Shown here: positions 45,860 through 54,706 of the stretch, piece after piece | How the letters are laid out: each line of letters begins with the position of its first letter | How positions within the stretch are numbered: the stretch's first letter is position 1 | From: Lentisphaerota bacterium | GTDB lineage: Bacteria; Verrucomicrobiota; Lentisphaeria; Oligosphaerales; JABHEG01 | Assembly (NCBI GenBank): GCA_018676675.1 | Contig: JABHEG010000340.1 | Span: forward strand, 1-56,062 | Direction: 5' to 3' | DNA length: 56,062 bases | The notes under the pieces: model-generated | Told to the model about the DNA's origin: nothing | Databases searched by the model: none | What the model saw: the letters and a program-made list of their open reading frames with translations, nothing else | Position numbers and translations under genes: made by a program

Positions 45860-47521
45860 TCATTCAAAGGTGACTCTGTGTACGCCGTACTCAACGCGGG
45901 GCAGAAGCCGGCGGCTGTAAACGTGATGGTTCTGGTAGACAAGAACCTGCCTCGTTTGCAGAGACACCAAGTCGACGCGGCTCGAGTTCCCCATGGGAAC
46001 ACGGTCATCGGCCGGTCCATCGCCACCGTGGACCAGTGTACGCGGTCGAGATCCGGCCGGGCCGCCGCTCAGCGTGAGCGAGGAGCGAAATCCGGAGTTG
46101 AAGGGTCCGAGCTGCAGTCGCCATCCACGTCCGAAATTCAGGCCGCCGATCGCCGCGATTTCCGACCACCGACGGTTCGCGTAGACAAGAGACTTCGCGC
46201 TTGCCGGCTGAGTCAGCGAGTAGACATTTCCCTCGAACCGGAAGTCCTTGACGGTGACGTTCAGTACCGGAACGTGACGGCCCTGTTCATTCAGTGTCAG
46301 GATGATGGGTACTCTGTAGGCCAGTTCCTGCCCGGACCAAGTCCCGCTAGTCACGTACACGAGTCCACTGTTCCCTTCGTTCATGAGCCCCGAGTCGTCG
46401 GGACTCTCTCCCGCAGTGACTGTCATCGGCAACGACACGACTGTCCCGTTGGCTCGGTGAAACGTCTCCCCGAAGTCATCGGAGTAGGCGTACACGGCGT
46501 TCGAAGTGAAGCCGTCCCGGGAATCGTGTTCGTGCATTCCGTAGACCATCACGGCCACGTGCATCCGGCTGCGACCGTCGAAAACGACGGTCTGCTTGTA
46601 CGGCTGATAGACGCCAATCCAGTGGCGGGGATTCCGAGGGCCTCCGGCACTGGCAAAGAGGGTCGGGTGCTTCAACGCCTGGCTGAACGTCCTCCCGCCA
46701 AGCGGCTTCCACTTCTTTGACGCCTCATCGTACCGAGCCAAGCCCCCCGCATTCGTGCCGGCATCCCAACTGCCTCGGAGTCGGTGTTTGTAGCTGGCGT
46801 ACAGACGTCCCTGGGGGTCATTGAAGAAGTTCAGGTATGTAACGCCTCGATGGGGCGGGTGCCGCACCACGCCGTCAGCACCGGGCCTTCCCCGATTGAG
46901 GAAGCCAGGCTCCGTATCGCGTGGTGTTCTCGAGACGTAGTACACCCATGGATCATGGTGTTCGCCTTCGGGGATGCGGGTCGTGTAGACCAAGCCGAAT
47001 CGATCCACCATGTTGGCCCCGACATGCAGGTAGCCGTCCAAGTCGATCCCGACCGAAGGTACAACGTGCACGCGGTCGTTGTACATGCCTCGCCTGATCA
47101 CTCGCCGGGTTACCGTGCCGGAAACGCATCTCTGGGCAATGACGAGACACAGGCTCTGGTCGTCGCTGACCTCTCGGCAGACCACATCACTCGTGCCTCT
47201 CCGCGCTTCGGGGTAGTGGGCCGTGGCGCGCTCCTCTTCGTCGTAGTCGTCCCAGTAACCGATGTAGGCCCAGTAGATCTGGCCGGCTCGCTCGATGACG
47301 GGCGAATTGTAGTCCCCTCCCAGTGGCGCCACCCGGTACTCCCGTTGTGTCGCCGGATCACGTGGCGCAATGACCCATCTGTGCTTGAATGTGGTGAGCG
47401 AGGCGCTGCCCTTCGGGTTGCAGTGGCAATCAGCTCTCGACACGTCACCGGGATGGTAACACGACCCCGCACTCAAGAGTGCAATCGGCAACAGCAATCT
47501 GGGGAACCGGCAGACACGCAT
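45860..47521 (-). CDS. Exported BNR-repeat (BNR_4-like) protein
   Basis: 553 residues from ATG 47521; the frame is open further upstream, but this start gives an export signal (FPRLLLPIALLSAGSC). The LSAGSC stretch is only a weak lipobox. The body has the BNR_4-type seven-bladed propeller: SPVIERAGQIYWAYIGYWDD, DRVHVVPSVGIDLDGYLHVG, DPQGRLYASYKHRLRG, and an Asp-box YSDDFGETFHRANG near 347. Families with this layout include ulvan lyases (PL24/25) and sialidase-like proteins. Which one applies cannot be said by eye, but a lyase role fits the rest of the locus. It is transcribed convergently with the low-GC gene. Confidence 0.72.
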   Translation of the reverse strand: MRVCRFPRLLLPIALLSAGSCYHPGDVSRADCHCNPKGSASLTTFKHRWVIAPRDPATQREYRVAPLGGDYNSPVIERAGQIYWAYIGYWDDYDEEERATAHYPEARRGTSDVVCREVSDDQSLCLVIAQRCVSGTVTRRVIRRGMYNDRVHVVPSVGIDLDGYLHVGANMVDRFGLVYTTRIPEGEHHDPWVYYVSRTPRDTEPGFLNRGRPGADGVVRHPPHRGVTYLNFFNDPQGRLYASYKHRLRGSWDAGTNAGGLARYDEASKKWKPLGGRTFSQALKHPTLFASAGGPRNPRHWIGVYQPYKQTVVFDGRSRMHVAVMVYGMHEHDSRDGFTSNAVYAYSDDFGETFHRANGTVVSLPMTVTAGESPDDSGLMNEGNSGLVYVTSGTWSGQELAYRVPIILTLNEQGRHVPVLNVTVKDFRFEGNVYSLTQPASAKSLVYANRRWSEIAAIGGLNFGRGWRLQLGPFNSGFRSSLTLSGGPAGSRPRTLVHGGDGPADDRVPMGNSSRVDLVSLQTRQVLVYQNHHVYSRRLLPRVEYGVHRVTFE

Positions 47522-47540
47522 CTTGGGCTGACCTTGGTGA

Positions 47541-47828
47541 TTATCCGGTAACCTGCTTAAGCGCCACCACGACCAGCTCTGGACCGTTCCAGGGCTGGCC
47601 CGGGACGGTCGCACAAACCGCGATGGCTGCACCTGTGGGCAACACGGACACAGGTACGTCGAGCGCGAACTCGGCAGCTTCGTCGCCACCACCACTGCGC
47701 GGCACGCCGGACGACCGTCGAGCGTCTCTTAGGAGATCGGCGGGGACGATAGGAGATAGGGATTTGCTTTCCGGCGACGGGAAATAGATAACATGGATTG
47801 GGGATGGAGGCAAGGAATCTGGGTACAT
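47541..47828 (-). CDS. Possible gene remnant (uncertain)
   Basis: A 95-residue open frame upstream of the BNR gene on the same strand. Its last 45 residues (EFALDVPVSVLPTGAAIAVC then VPGQPWNGPELVVVALKQVT) look protein-like, with regular hydrophobic strands, while the first 50 are Pro/Ser-rich and look non-coding. It could be the 3' end of a decayed gene whose start was lost. No family recognised. Confidence 0.25.
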   Translation of the reverse strand: MYPDSLPPSPIHVIYFPSPESKSLSPIVPADLLRDARRSSGVPRSGGGDEAAEFALDVPVSVLPTGAAIAVCATVPGQPWNGPELVVVALKQVTG

Positions 47829-48115
47829 CCCTGTGCCGATGTTGTCTCTGGTCGGACTCTGGAGGGACGTCTCCGGCGGGATGGATATTGGGGAGACAGC
47901 GAATCCTCTCTGCCGTTCTGACGCCCCGCCGGTCGGTATCGGCGGAAGAACTCCGCCCAGAGAGCGGAGCTACGAAGGGCCGTGTTGGCCTTCTGGCGGG
48001 ACACGCCAACGGAAGAGAACCACTCGCGTTGTGCGCGGCTCGGCCGCCCGCGGCCTTGACCGATGCCTCCTTACTTGGTAGGTTTCGGCTCGGTGCAACG
48101 AGGAGTGCCCAACTT
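47829..48115. other. Repeat-bearing region upstream of the membrane module
   Basis: Contains GTTGTGCGCGGCTCGG (48029-48044), the same flank word that borders the 36-bp repeat family at 39559 and 44038. There is also a hairpin around 47975-47995 (GAAGGGCC-GTGTT-GGCCTTC). The frame of the next gene is open through this stretch, but the translation is unlike a protein, so I exclude it from that gene. Confidence 0.5.
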
Positions 48116-50083
48116 TTGACAGACTCAGACAAGCCGTCACCCAAGCCCCTGGCGCCACCATCGGAGTGTCCATCGCAGGCACGCGAGGCGGTGACCCTCC
48201 GGGCGATCTGCATAGCCTGTGCCCTGATGCCGTTGCTGGCGATGTGGGTCGTCCAGGCTGAGCTCATCTGGTACACCGGCCACTCCACCGCCATCTCCCT
48301 GTTCTTCCACGTCACCTTTGCTATCTTCCTGATCGCACTGGCGAACCTGGCGGTCCAAAAACGCTGGCCGAACAGTGCCTTGAGCCCGAGCGAGATTCTG
48401 GTGATCTACGTCATGCTCTCGATCGCGGGAACGCTCTGCAGCCATGACCTTCTCCAGATCATGATCCCAATGCTGACGTATCCGGCCTATAATGCGAATC
48501 CGCAGAATCGCTGGGACACGCTCATTCTCCCCCATCTGCGCCCCTGGGCAATTGTCAGTGACCCCGACGCGATCAGCGGTCTCGCTGTGGGAAATGCGTG
48601 GCTCTACCGCGCGAAGATCTTCCTTTCCTGGCTGAAACCACTGGCCTTCTGGAGCGTGTTCTTACTGACCCTGATGACCGCCCTGTTCTGCCTGAACACC
48701 TTCTTCCGACAGCCCTGGACGGAAAAGGAACGACTGAGTTTCCCGATCATACAGATCCCCATGATCATTGCCACTCAGCTTTCCTCGCTGCTCCGCAGCA
48801 AACTGTTCTGGACGGGGTTCGCCCTGACCGCCTCAATTGACATCCTCAACGGCTTCCATCACCTCTACCCGGATCTTCCGGAAATTCCTATCGTAAGGGC
48901 GTTCGAATTCCGTGACTACTTCGTTGAACGGCCGTGGAATGCCATCGCGAACACCCAGGTCAACCTCTACCCGTTCGTGATTGGGCTTGCCTATTTCCTC
49001 CCCACTGATCTGGCCTTCAGTTGCTGGTTCTTTTTCCTGTTCTTCAAGCTCCAGCTGGTCCTGACCTCCGCCGTCGGTGTACGGGAACTGCCAGGGTTCC
49101 CCTTCCCCAATGAGCAGGCAGCGGGCGGATACCTCGCTCTCGGGCTCTTTGCCGTCTGGCTGGCCCGACGGCATCTCAGGGGCGTGTGGCGGACCATCCG
49201 CGGCAAACCGGGAGGTGCTGATGAATCAGCCGAGCCCATGCGCTACCGAACCGCTCTGATCGCATTCGTCATCAGCACAGGGATTCTCGTAGCCGGTGGA
49301 GTCAGCCTCGGCGGATCCCCCGGTGTGATGCTGCTCTTCTTCGGGATCTTCTACCTCTACTCCCTGGCCATCGCCCGCATGCGGGCCGAGCTGGGGCCGC
49401 CAGCGCACGACTTGCACGCCATGGGACCGGAAGTGCTCATCAACAACGCCGTCGGCACCGAGAGTATGAGTACCGGCAACCTCTCGGCATTTTCCATGTT
49501 CTTCTGGTTCAACCGCGCGTATCGAGCCCATTTCTCTGCTCACAGCATGGAGAGTCTCAAGATTGCCCAGGTCCGCAAACTGACCGCCCGGGCAATGATG
49601 TTCGCCGTCGCCATCGCTCTGCTTGTGGGACTGCTGTCAGCCTACTGGGCCCTGCTCCACGCCTTGTACGTCCACGGCTACAGTGGGCGACCTGCAGGGC
49701 AAGCCTTTGCCAGCCAGGGCTGGACCCGGATGGAAGGCTGGCTGTCGTTCCCCCAGGAAGCTCGAGTTGCGGCAACCTGTGCCACCGGCCTGGGAATTGT
49801 CTTCACCCTCTTCCTCGGCTTCATGCGAACGAGTTTCACCTGGTGGGCGTGGCATCCCGTCGGCTATGCGACCTCCACCTCCTGGTCCATGGGGAAGCTG
49901 TGGGCATGCATCTTCATTGGTTGGTTGGCCAAGGCACTGATCACCCGTTACGGCGGAGCGGATACGTACCGCAAGGCCATGCCGTTCTTCGTGGGACTCG
50001 TCCTGGGCGAGTTCGTGGTGGGCAGTTGCTGGGGCATCTGGGGCGCCATCACCAGCACACCCGTATATCACTTCTGGGGGTAA
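48116..50083 (+). CDS. Multi-pass membrane protein, DUF6784/DUF6785-like (OPT-type transporter fold suspected)
   Basis: 655 residues from TTG 48116, ten bases after AGGAG; the open frame continues upstream through non-coding-looking sequence. About twelve or more hydrophobic helices are visible (LRAICIACALMPLLAMWVVQ, SEILVIYVMLSIAGTL, FWSVFLLTLMTALFCLNTFF, ALIAFVISTGILVAGGVSLG). Conserved-looking loops include RMRAELGPPAHDLHAMGPEV and ELPGFPFPNEQAAGGYLALG. The family name is from memory of Planctomycetes-type proteins and has no known function; a transporter is the simplest guess. The next gene starts only six bases after its stop, so the two are probably one transcript. Confidence 0.7.
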   Translation: MTDSDKPSPKPLAPPSECPSQAREAVTLRAICIACALMPLLAMWVVQAELIWYTGHSTAISLFFHVTFAIFLIALANLAVQKRWPNSALSPSEILVIYVMLSIAGTLCSHDLLQIMIPMLTYPAYNANPQNRWDTLILPHLRPWAIVSDPDAISGLAVGNAWLYRAKIFLSWLKPLAFWSVFLLTLMTALFCLNTFFRQPWTEKERLSFPIIQIPMIIATQLSSLLRSKLFWTGFALTASIDILNGFHHLYPDLPEIPIVRAFEFRDYFVERPWNAIANTQVNLYPFVIGLAYFLPTDLAFSCWFFFLFFKLQLVLTSAVGVRELPGFPFPNEQAAGGYLALGLFAVWLARRHLRGVWRTIRGKPGGADESAEPMRYRTALIAFVISTGILVAGGVSLGGSPGVMLLFFGIFYLYSLAIARMRAELGPPAHDLHAMGPEVLINNAVGTESMSTGNLSAFSMFFWFNRAYRAHFSAHSMESLKIAQVRKLTARAMMFAVAIALLVGLLSAYWALLHALYVHGYSGRPAGQAFASQGWTRMEGWLSFPQEARVAATCATGLGIVFTLFLGFMRTSFTWWAWHPVGYATSTSWSMGKLWACIFIGWLAKALITRYGGADTYRKAMPFFVGLVLGEFVVGSCWGIWGAITSTPVYHFWG

Positions 50084-50089
50084 CAGCCG

Positions 50090-53000
50090 GTGCGCTGGAT
50101 TGCATTTGCCATCGTCTGTATCGCCCTGACTGTTGGGCTGGGCGCTCACCTGGGGCGCCCCAAGCCCGTTTCCCTGACCCCGCCGCCTCTGCGGGAAGGA
50201 GACGTTCAGCCTGACCTCGAGATGGGCCGCATCCGCGACCATCTCAAAGCCCTGACTCGGTATCCCACCAGAATAACGGGCAGCGTCGGGTGCCAACAGG
50301 CGGAAGCGGAGATCGTCACGCGGCTCCGAGCCATGGGCATCGCGGATGTCGCGACGCAGGAGTTCAGCGTACCCGTTCCTCGTACGGCGGACGCGCAACT
50401 CACCGCAGCAGCTAATGACATTCCGGTCGAAATCCCCCTGTTCCCCTTGTGGCCCAATCTTGCCAGCACCTGCCAAACGCCCCCTGAGGGCCTGGCAGGT
50501 CATCTGGTCTACGCGGGGGGCGGAAGCGAAGCTGATTTGTCCGGAAAGGCGATCACCGGCGCCATTGTCATCCTGGATTGGACGTCAGACCTCGAGTGGC
50601 TGAGTGCACCGGAGTTCGGAGCCAGGGCCGTGGTGTTTCGAGGCGACGACGCGGCAACATGCTACACCGCCCGGAACAAGTTCCTGACCGTCCCGGCAAA
50701 CATCCCCCGCTTCTACGTTGCCCCGGGTGATCTGGATCTGCTTGATGCCTGCCTTGAGACCCCGGACCGAGACGCCACCGTCCACTGCGCCACTGCCTGG
50801 GAGCCGGTCATCGCGCGGAATATCATCGCGCAGATCTCGGCTCCCTCAAACGAACAGAGTCAGGCTGGCAGCCCCCCTGCCGCCATTGTCTTTCACGCAT
50901 ACTACGACAGTATCAGCGTGGTCCCGGATGCGGCCCCGGGCGCTGAACAGGCATGCGGTGCTGCCGTGCTTCTGGAGTTCTGCCGTTTCCTGCACAACCA
51001 GGCGCCGGCTGACCGTCCGATCTACGCGCTCTTCACCAGCGGCCACGGCCAGGCATTCTACGGCATGACACACTTCGTCAGCGAACTCCGCAAGACGCTC
51101 GAGGCGGACGCCCCGGATCCTGCTTCGATGCTGACTCGCATGGGTCGGCCGGGTCTGCTTGTAAGCCTCGACCTCTCCTCCCGCTCAGACCGCTATGGCG
51201 TGTTCGCTGTCGGGCGGTTTCGGGCTCAGGCCGAACACAAGATCCGGCCCAAGTTCAGTGTTCTGGGAGCGGAACTGGCCCAGTACGCTGCCTCGTTTCG
51301 TTCAGAGGACGAGAAGGACACAAATGCCGGTGCTTTCGTTGACTGCATCAACCTGACACGAGGCCGTCACTGGTGGACGTACTTCCCCTATCAAGCGCCA
51401 TTCGAGAGCGAACTCGCTGTGGTGGCCGGCATCCCGGCTGTGACTCTGGCCACGGTGAACGACGATCGCCGCTACGTCGACACCCCGGGAGACCGTTTCA
51501 GTCGGCTCCGCCTGGACCTGTTGGAGCAGCAGGTCACCGCCCGCAAAGGTCGCCGGGCCGGGCTGGGAACGATCGCGAAGGCCATTACGGAATGGACCGG
51601 TCCATTCGTGAGTTCCCCGCTCACAGACGCCTGGGCAAGCCTAAAAGGACGCGTCGTCTGGCTTGATCAGGAGAGGAACTACACACCAAATGAACCCCTC
51701 ACCGAAGCGGTCGTCTTCCTCAAAACACAGCGTGGCGACAAACATCTGATGGGAACCCGCGGGATCCCCGCCGTCATGACCGACCCAGAAGGGCGCTTCA
51801 CCTTCAATGGGCTGATCCAGATCACCGAGAACTCACAGTTCCGAAACTGCCTCCTGGAAGCCTACGGAGTGGCCAGCCCCCGATTCCTGGAGAAGAACGC
51901 AGCGGCAGTTTCCCAATTCCAGGACATCCTGTCCCGAGGCGAAGGCGCACGCGAACCAATTCCACCGAACGGAGCAATCATGTATGCGGTGGATATGGCC
52001 AGGCAAAAGGACTACCCCTGGACAATCGAGATCAGGAAAGCACAGCAGCACCTGAACATCGTCTGCTTCCCCTGCCGCGCGGTCACGCTGACCGGACTAA
52101 CAGATCCCCGGGGATACCTGCCGCTGAAAGACCTGACAATCCTCGAGGCCGCAACTCTGGCCCAGCCTTTCCAGTTCGGAAAAAGCGCCACGGATGCCCT
52201 CGCCGGAGACGATTCGGAAAACATGGTGACCCTCTGGGCTGACCCGACGACCCGCGTCATGCTCACCCTCGGGCTGGGCTTCCAGGAACGCCGCCTCATC
52301 CTGATCAACAACACCTTGGAAGACCCCGAAGGCGAGGGATTCGTCCTGGACGACCTGCAGACGATTCCCTCCATGGTCCTCCAGGGCGCCCGGGACATGT
52401 GGCAGCTCGACGAACACCGGATGGCAAAACTGGAAAGCAACGGAGTAAAGAATCCACGCCTCGAAAGCTACCACCGCGATGCAGAAGAGCATCTGGCCAC
52501 GGCCACCGAAGCCCTGGCCAACGGCGACTATCGAACCTATCGCACAGCCAGCGAGAAAGGCTGGGCCCTGGAGGGCAAGGCCTATGCCGAAATCCTGGCC
52601 ATGATCAACAACATGATCCGGGGCGTGCTGTTCTACCTGGCCCTGTTGCTCCCCTTCTCATACTGCCTGGAGAGGCTGCTCATCGCGTCGGGAACGATCA
52701 AACGCCGAATCATCTGGATCAGTGTGATCTTCTCAATCTGCTTCCTTCTCCTCGCCGCGGTCCACCCCGCCTTCCGCTTCACCCTGACCCCATTCCTGGT
52801 GCTACTCGCGTTTATCATCATGGCACTGGTGGCCACAGTAAGCGTCCTTATCGTGGTACGCATGGACGCCGTCCTCCAGGAACGGAAACAAGTGGCGACG
52901 GGCCGTCACGACGACCAACAGAACGTTGGAGGAATCGCTGTACGAGCGGTTGACCTGGGTATCTCCAATATCCGACGGCGTCCCCAACGCGCGTTTCTGA

Positions 53001-54706
53001 CCGGCCTGACCGTAGTCATGGTGACGTTCATCCTGCTCTCTTTCACCAGTCTGGTCCCGGTGGTCAGCATCTCACGCCTGAATCACCCGGACGGAACGCC
53101 GAGCTACCGAGGCCTGCTTACACGAGATCGGGCCTGGGGTGCCCTGCCGCGGCCGCTGCATGAATCGCTGAAACGCAACTTTGAGCCCAAGTCAGGCATG
53201 GATACCGTTGTTGCCGCCCGAGCCTGGTTCTTCTCGGATCGCAGCGGCCAGCTCTCCCAAATCGACCTGACGCCCACACAAACGCCTGGAGACGCCGGAG
53301 CCGACACGCAGAGCTTCACTGCCGTAGCCCTGTTGTGTGTTGAGCCAAGTGAACCGGCCGTTACCGGTGTCGACCGAACCCTCGTCGCAGGACGCTGGTT
53401 CGAACACGATGGTGAACGAGCCATCATCCTGCCGCTCCATGTGGCTGAACAATTGGGTCTCGGAACAGAAGACATCGGTCAGTCGGTCAGACTGTTCGGC
53501 CAGGATCTTCCGCTCGTCGGGATCATCGATCCAGCTGCGTTCGACGCAATTCGCGATATCGACGGTGAGCCCCTGACCCCGGTGAACTTCGTCATGCAGC
53601 AACAGATGCAGGCGCAGCAGAGCGGGGATGAAGAGCAGGCCGACACACTGGAAGAGTACGTTCACTACGCGACAGATCAGATCGCCATAGTCCCCTACCA
53701 GTTCGGCATCCGGCTGGGGGCAACCACCCGGTCCATCGCCGTCAGAGGCGGACGCACGACGGACCTGAGCTCGGAAGCTGAAGGGTACACCACCCGTTCC
53801 AACCTGACCATCCTGGCCTGCGATGGAACGGATGTCATCCTCTACGCCGCTCTGGAAACCAGCCAACTCAGTGCGGCGTGGCAGATCGCCGTCCCTCTCT
53901 TCCTGGGCTTCGTGATGGTGCTTGGCACGATGATGGGCTCCGTCTACGAGCGGCAACGCGAAATCTTCGTGTACAACTCAGTGGGCTTGTCGCCCGGAAA
54001 CGTGTCAGCGCTGTTCCTCGCCGAGTCATCAGTCTATGCCGTGGTAGGGGCAGGATTCGGCTACCTGCTCGGACAGGCCGTATCGCGGCTGTTTCAGGCC
54101 ACAGGATGGCTGTCGGGGCTTTCCCTGAACTACACCGCCGGCAGCGCCGTGTTCGTGACCGTGCTGACCATGGCCATCGTTCTGGTGTCTACCATCTACC
54201 CCGCCCGCCAGGCCTTCCACGCCGCCATCCCCGACGCAGACCGCGAAACCACAGAAGATGACAGAGATGCGGACACCAGCTCCGTGGCCCTGTTTCTACC
54301 CTTCGTGGCCAGCCCCGCAAACGTTTTGGCCATGCAGGCCTATATGGCTGAATTCCTCCGCGGCATCGAAGGCGTGACCATCGGCCAACTCGCCGTCGAT
54401 GACCTCATCTGCGCCATCGAGAAGGAACACGACACGGAAACCCCTGCGTTGCTGTTCCGTGCCTGGATGGCCCCGTTCGACCTGGGCGTCAGCCACGACA
54501 CCAAACTCAGGATCGTCTTTCGTGAGGACCGGGGCGTCTACCAGTACCATCTCACAGCCACACGATTCAGCGGAGACGACCAGAACTGGCGACGACTCGT
54601 GCCGCGTTTCATTTCCACCATCCGTAAACAGCTATTGATGTGGCGCGTGCTCTCGAATGACGACGTCGCCAAGTACCAGCGGGAAGGAGACCGGCTGTTC
54701 CAGTGA
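50090..54706 (+). CDS. Fusion of a pseudo-M28 peptidase domain with an FtsX/MacB-like permease
   Basis: 1538 residues from GTG 50090. Residues 1-20 form a membrane anchor. About 40-490 has the M28 aminopeptidase fold with a PA-like insert (YAGGGSEADLSGKAITGAIV), but the zinc ligands are replaced. The H-Y-D-S motif reads AYYDS, the GA-D-D/N stretch reads GAEQACG, the E-E pair reads SGHGQAF, and the closing Y-H-T-P reads YVDTPGDRF. About 545-620 looks like a CarboxypepD_reg-type sandwich (VMTDPEGRFTFNGL). Three helices follow at 842-940. Then comes a typical FtsX segment: SNIRRRPQRAFLTGLTVVMV (about 958), a large extracytoplasmic domain, and three more helices at 1262-1380 with YERQREIFVYNSVGLS. 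A soluble tail of about 155 residues ends the chain. Confidence 0.8.
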   Translation: MRWIAFAIVCIALTVGLGAHLGRPKPVSLTPPPLREGDVQPDLEMGRIRDHLKALTRYPTRITGSVGCQQAEAEIVTRLRAMGIADVATQEFSVPVPRTADAQLTAAANDIPVEIPLFPLWPNLASTCQTPPEGLAGHLVYAGGGSEADLSGKAITGAIVILDWTSDLEWLSAPEFGARAVVFRGDDAATCYTARNKFLTVPANIPRFYVAPGDLDLLDACLETPDRDATVHCATAWEPVIARNIIAQISAPSNEQSQAGSPPAAIVFHAYYDSISVVPDAAPGAEQACGAAVLLEFCRFLHNQAPADRPIYALFTSGHGQAFYGMTHFVSELRKTLEADAPDPASMLTRMGRPGLLVSLDLSSRSDRYGVFAVGRFRAQAEHKIRPKFSVLGAELAQYAASFRSEDEKDTNAGAFVDCINLTRGRHWWTYFPYQAPFESELAVVAGIPAVTLATVNDDRRYVDTPGDRFSRLRLDLLEQQVTARKGRRAGLGTIAKAITEWTGPFVSSPLTDAWASLKGRVVWLDQERNYTPNEPLTEAVVFLKTQRGDKHLMGTRGIPAVMTDPEGRFTFNGLIQITENSQFRNCLLEAYGVASPRFLEKNAAAVSQFQDILSRGEGAREPIPPNGAIMYAVDMARQKDYPWTIEIRKAQQHLNIVCFPCRAVTLTGLTDPRGYLPLKDLTILEAATLAQPFQFGKSATDALAGDDSENMVTLWADPTTRVMLTLGLGFQERRLILINNTLEDPEGEGFVLDDLQTIPSMVLQGARDMWQLDEHRMAKLESNGVKNPRLESYHRDAEEHLATATEALANGDYRTYRTASEKGWALEGKAYAEILAMINNMIRGVLFYLALLLPFSYCLERLLIASGTIKRRIIWISVIFSICFLLLAAVHPAFRFTLTPFLVLLAFIIMALVATVSVLIVVRMDAVLQERKQVATGRHDDQQNVGGIAVRAVDLGISNIRRRPQRAFLTGLTVVMVTFILLSFTSLVPVVSISRLNHPDGTPSYRGLLTRDRAWGALPRPLHESLKRNFEPKSGMDTVVAARAWFFSDRSGQLSQIDLTPTQTPGDAGADTQSFTAVALLCVEPSEPAVTGVDRTLVAGRWFEHDGERAIILPLHVAEQLGLGTEDIGQSVRLFGQDLPLVGIIDPAAFDAIRDIDGEPLTPVNFVMQQQMQAQQSGDEEQADTLEEYVHYATDQIAIVPYQFGIRLGATTRSIAVRGGRTTDLSSEAEGYTTRSNLTILACDGTDVILYAALETSQLSAAWQIAVPLFLGFVMVLGTMMGSVYERQREIFVYNSVGLSPGNVSALFLAESSVYAVVGAGFGYLLGQAVSRLFQATGWLSGLSLNYTAGSAVFVTVLTMAIVLVSTIYPARQAFHAAIPDADRETTEDDRDADTSSVALFLPFVASPANVLAMQAYMAEFLRGIEGVTIGQLAVDDLICAIEKEHDTETPALLFRAWMAPFDLGVSHDTKLRIVFREDRGVYQYHLTATRFSGDDQNWRRLVPRFISTIRKQLLMWRVLSNDDVAKYQREGDRLFQ

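Noticed and set aside
47798..48115. N-terminal extension of the first membrane protein to an ATG at 47798
   Set aside because: The extra 106 residues are not hydrophobic or conserved-looking, and the stretch carries dispersed repeat words; TTG 48116 with AGGAG is better.
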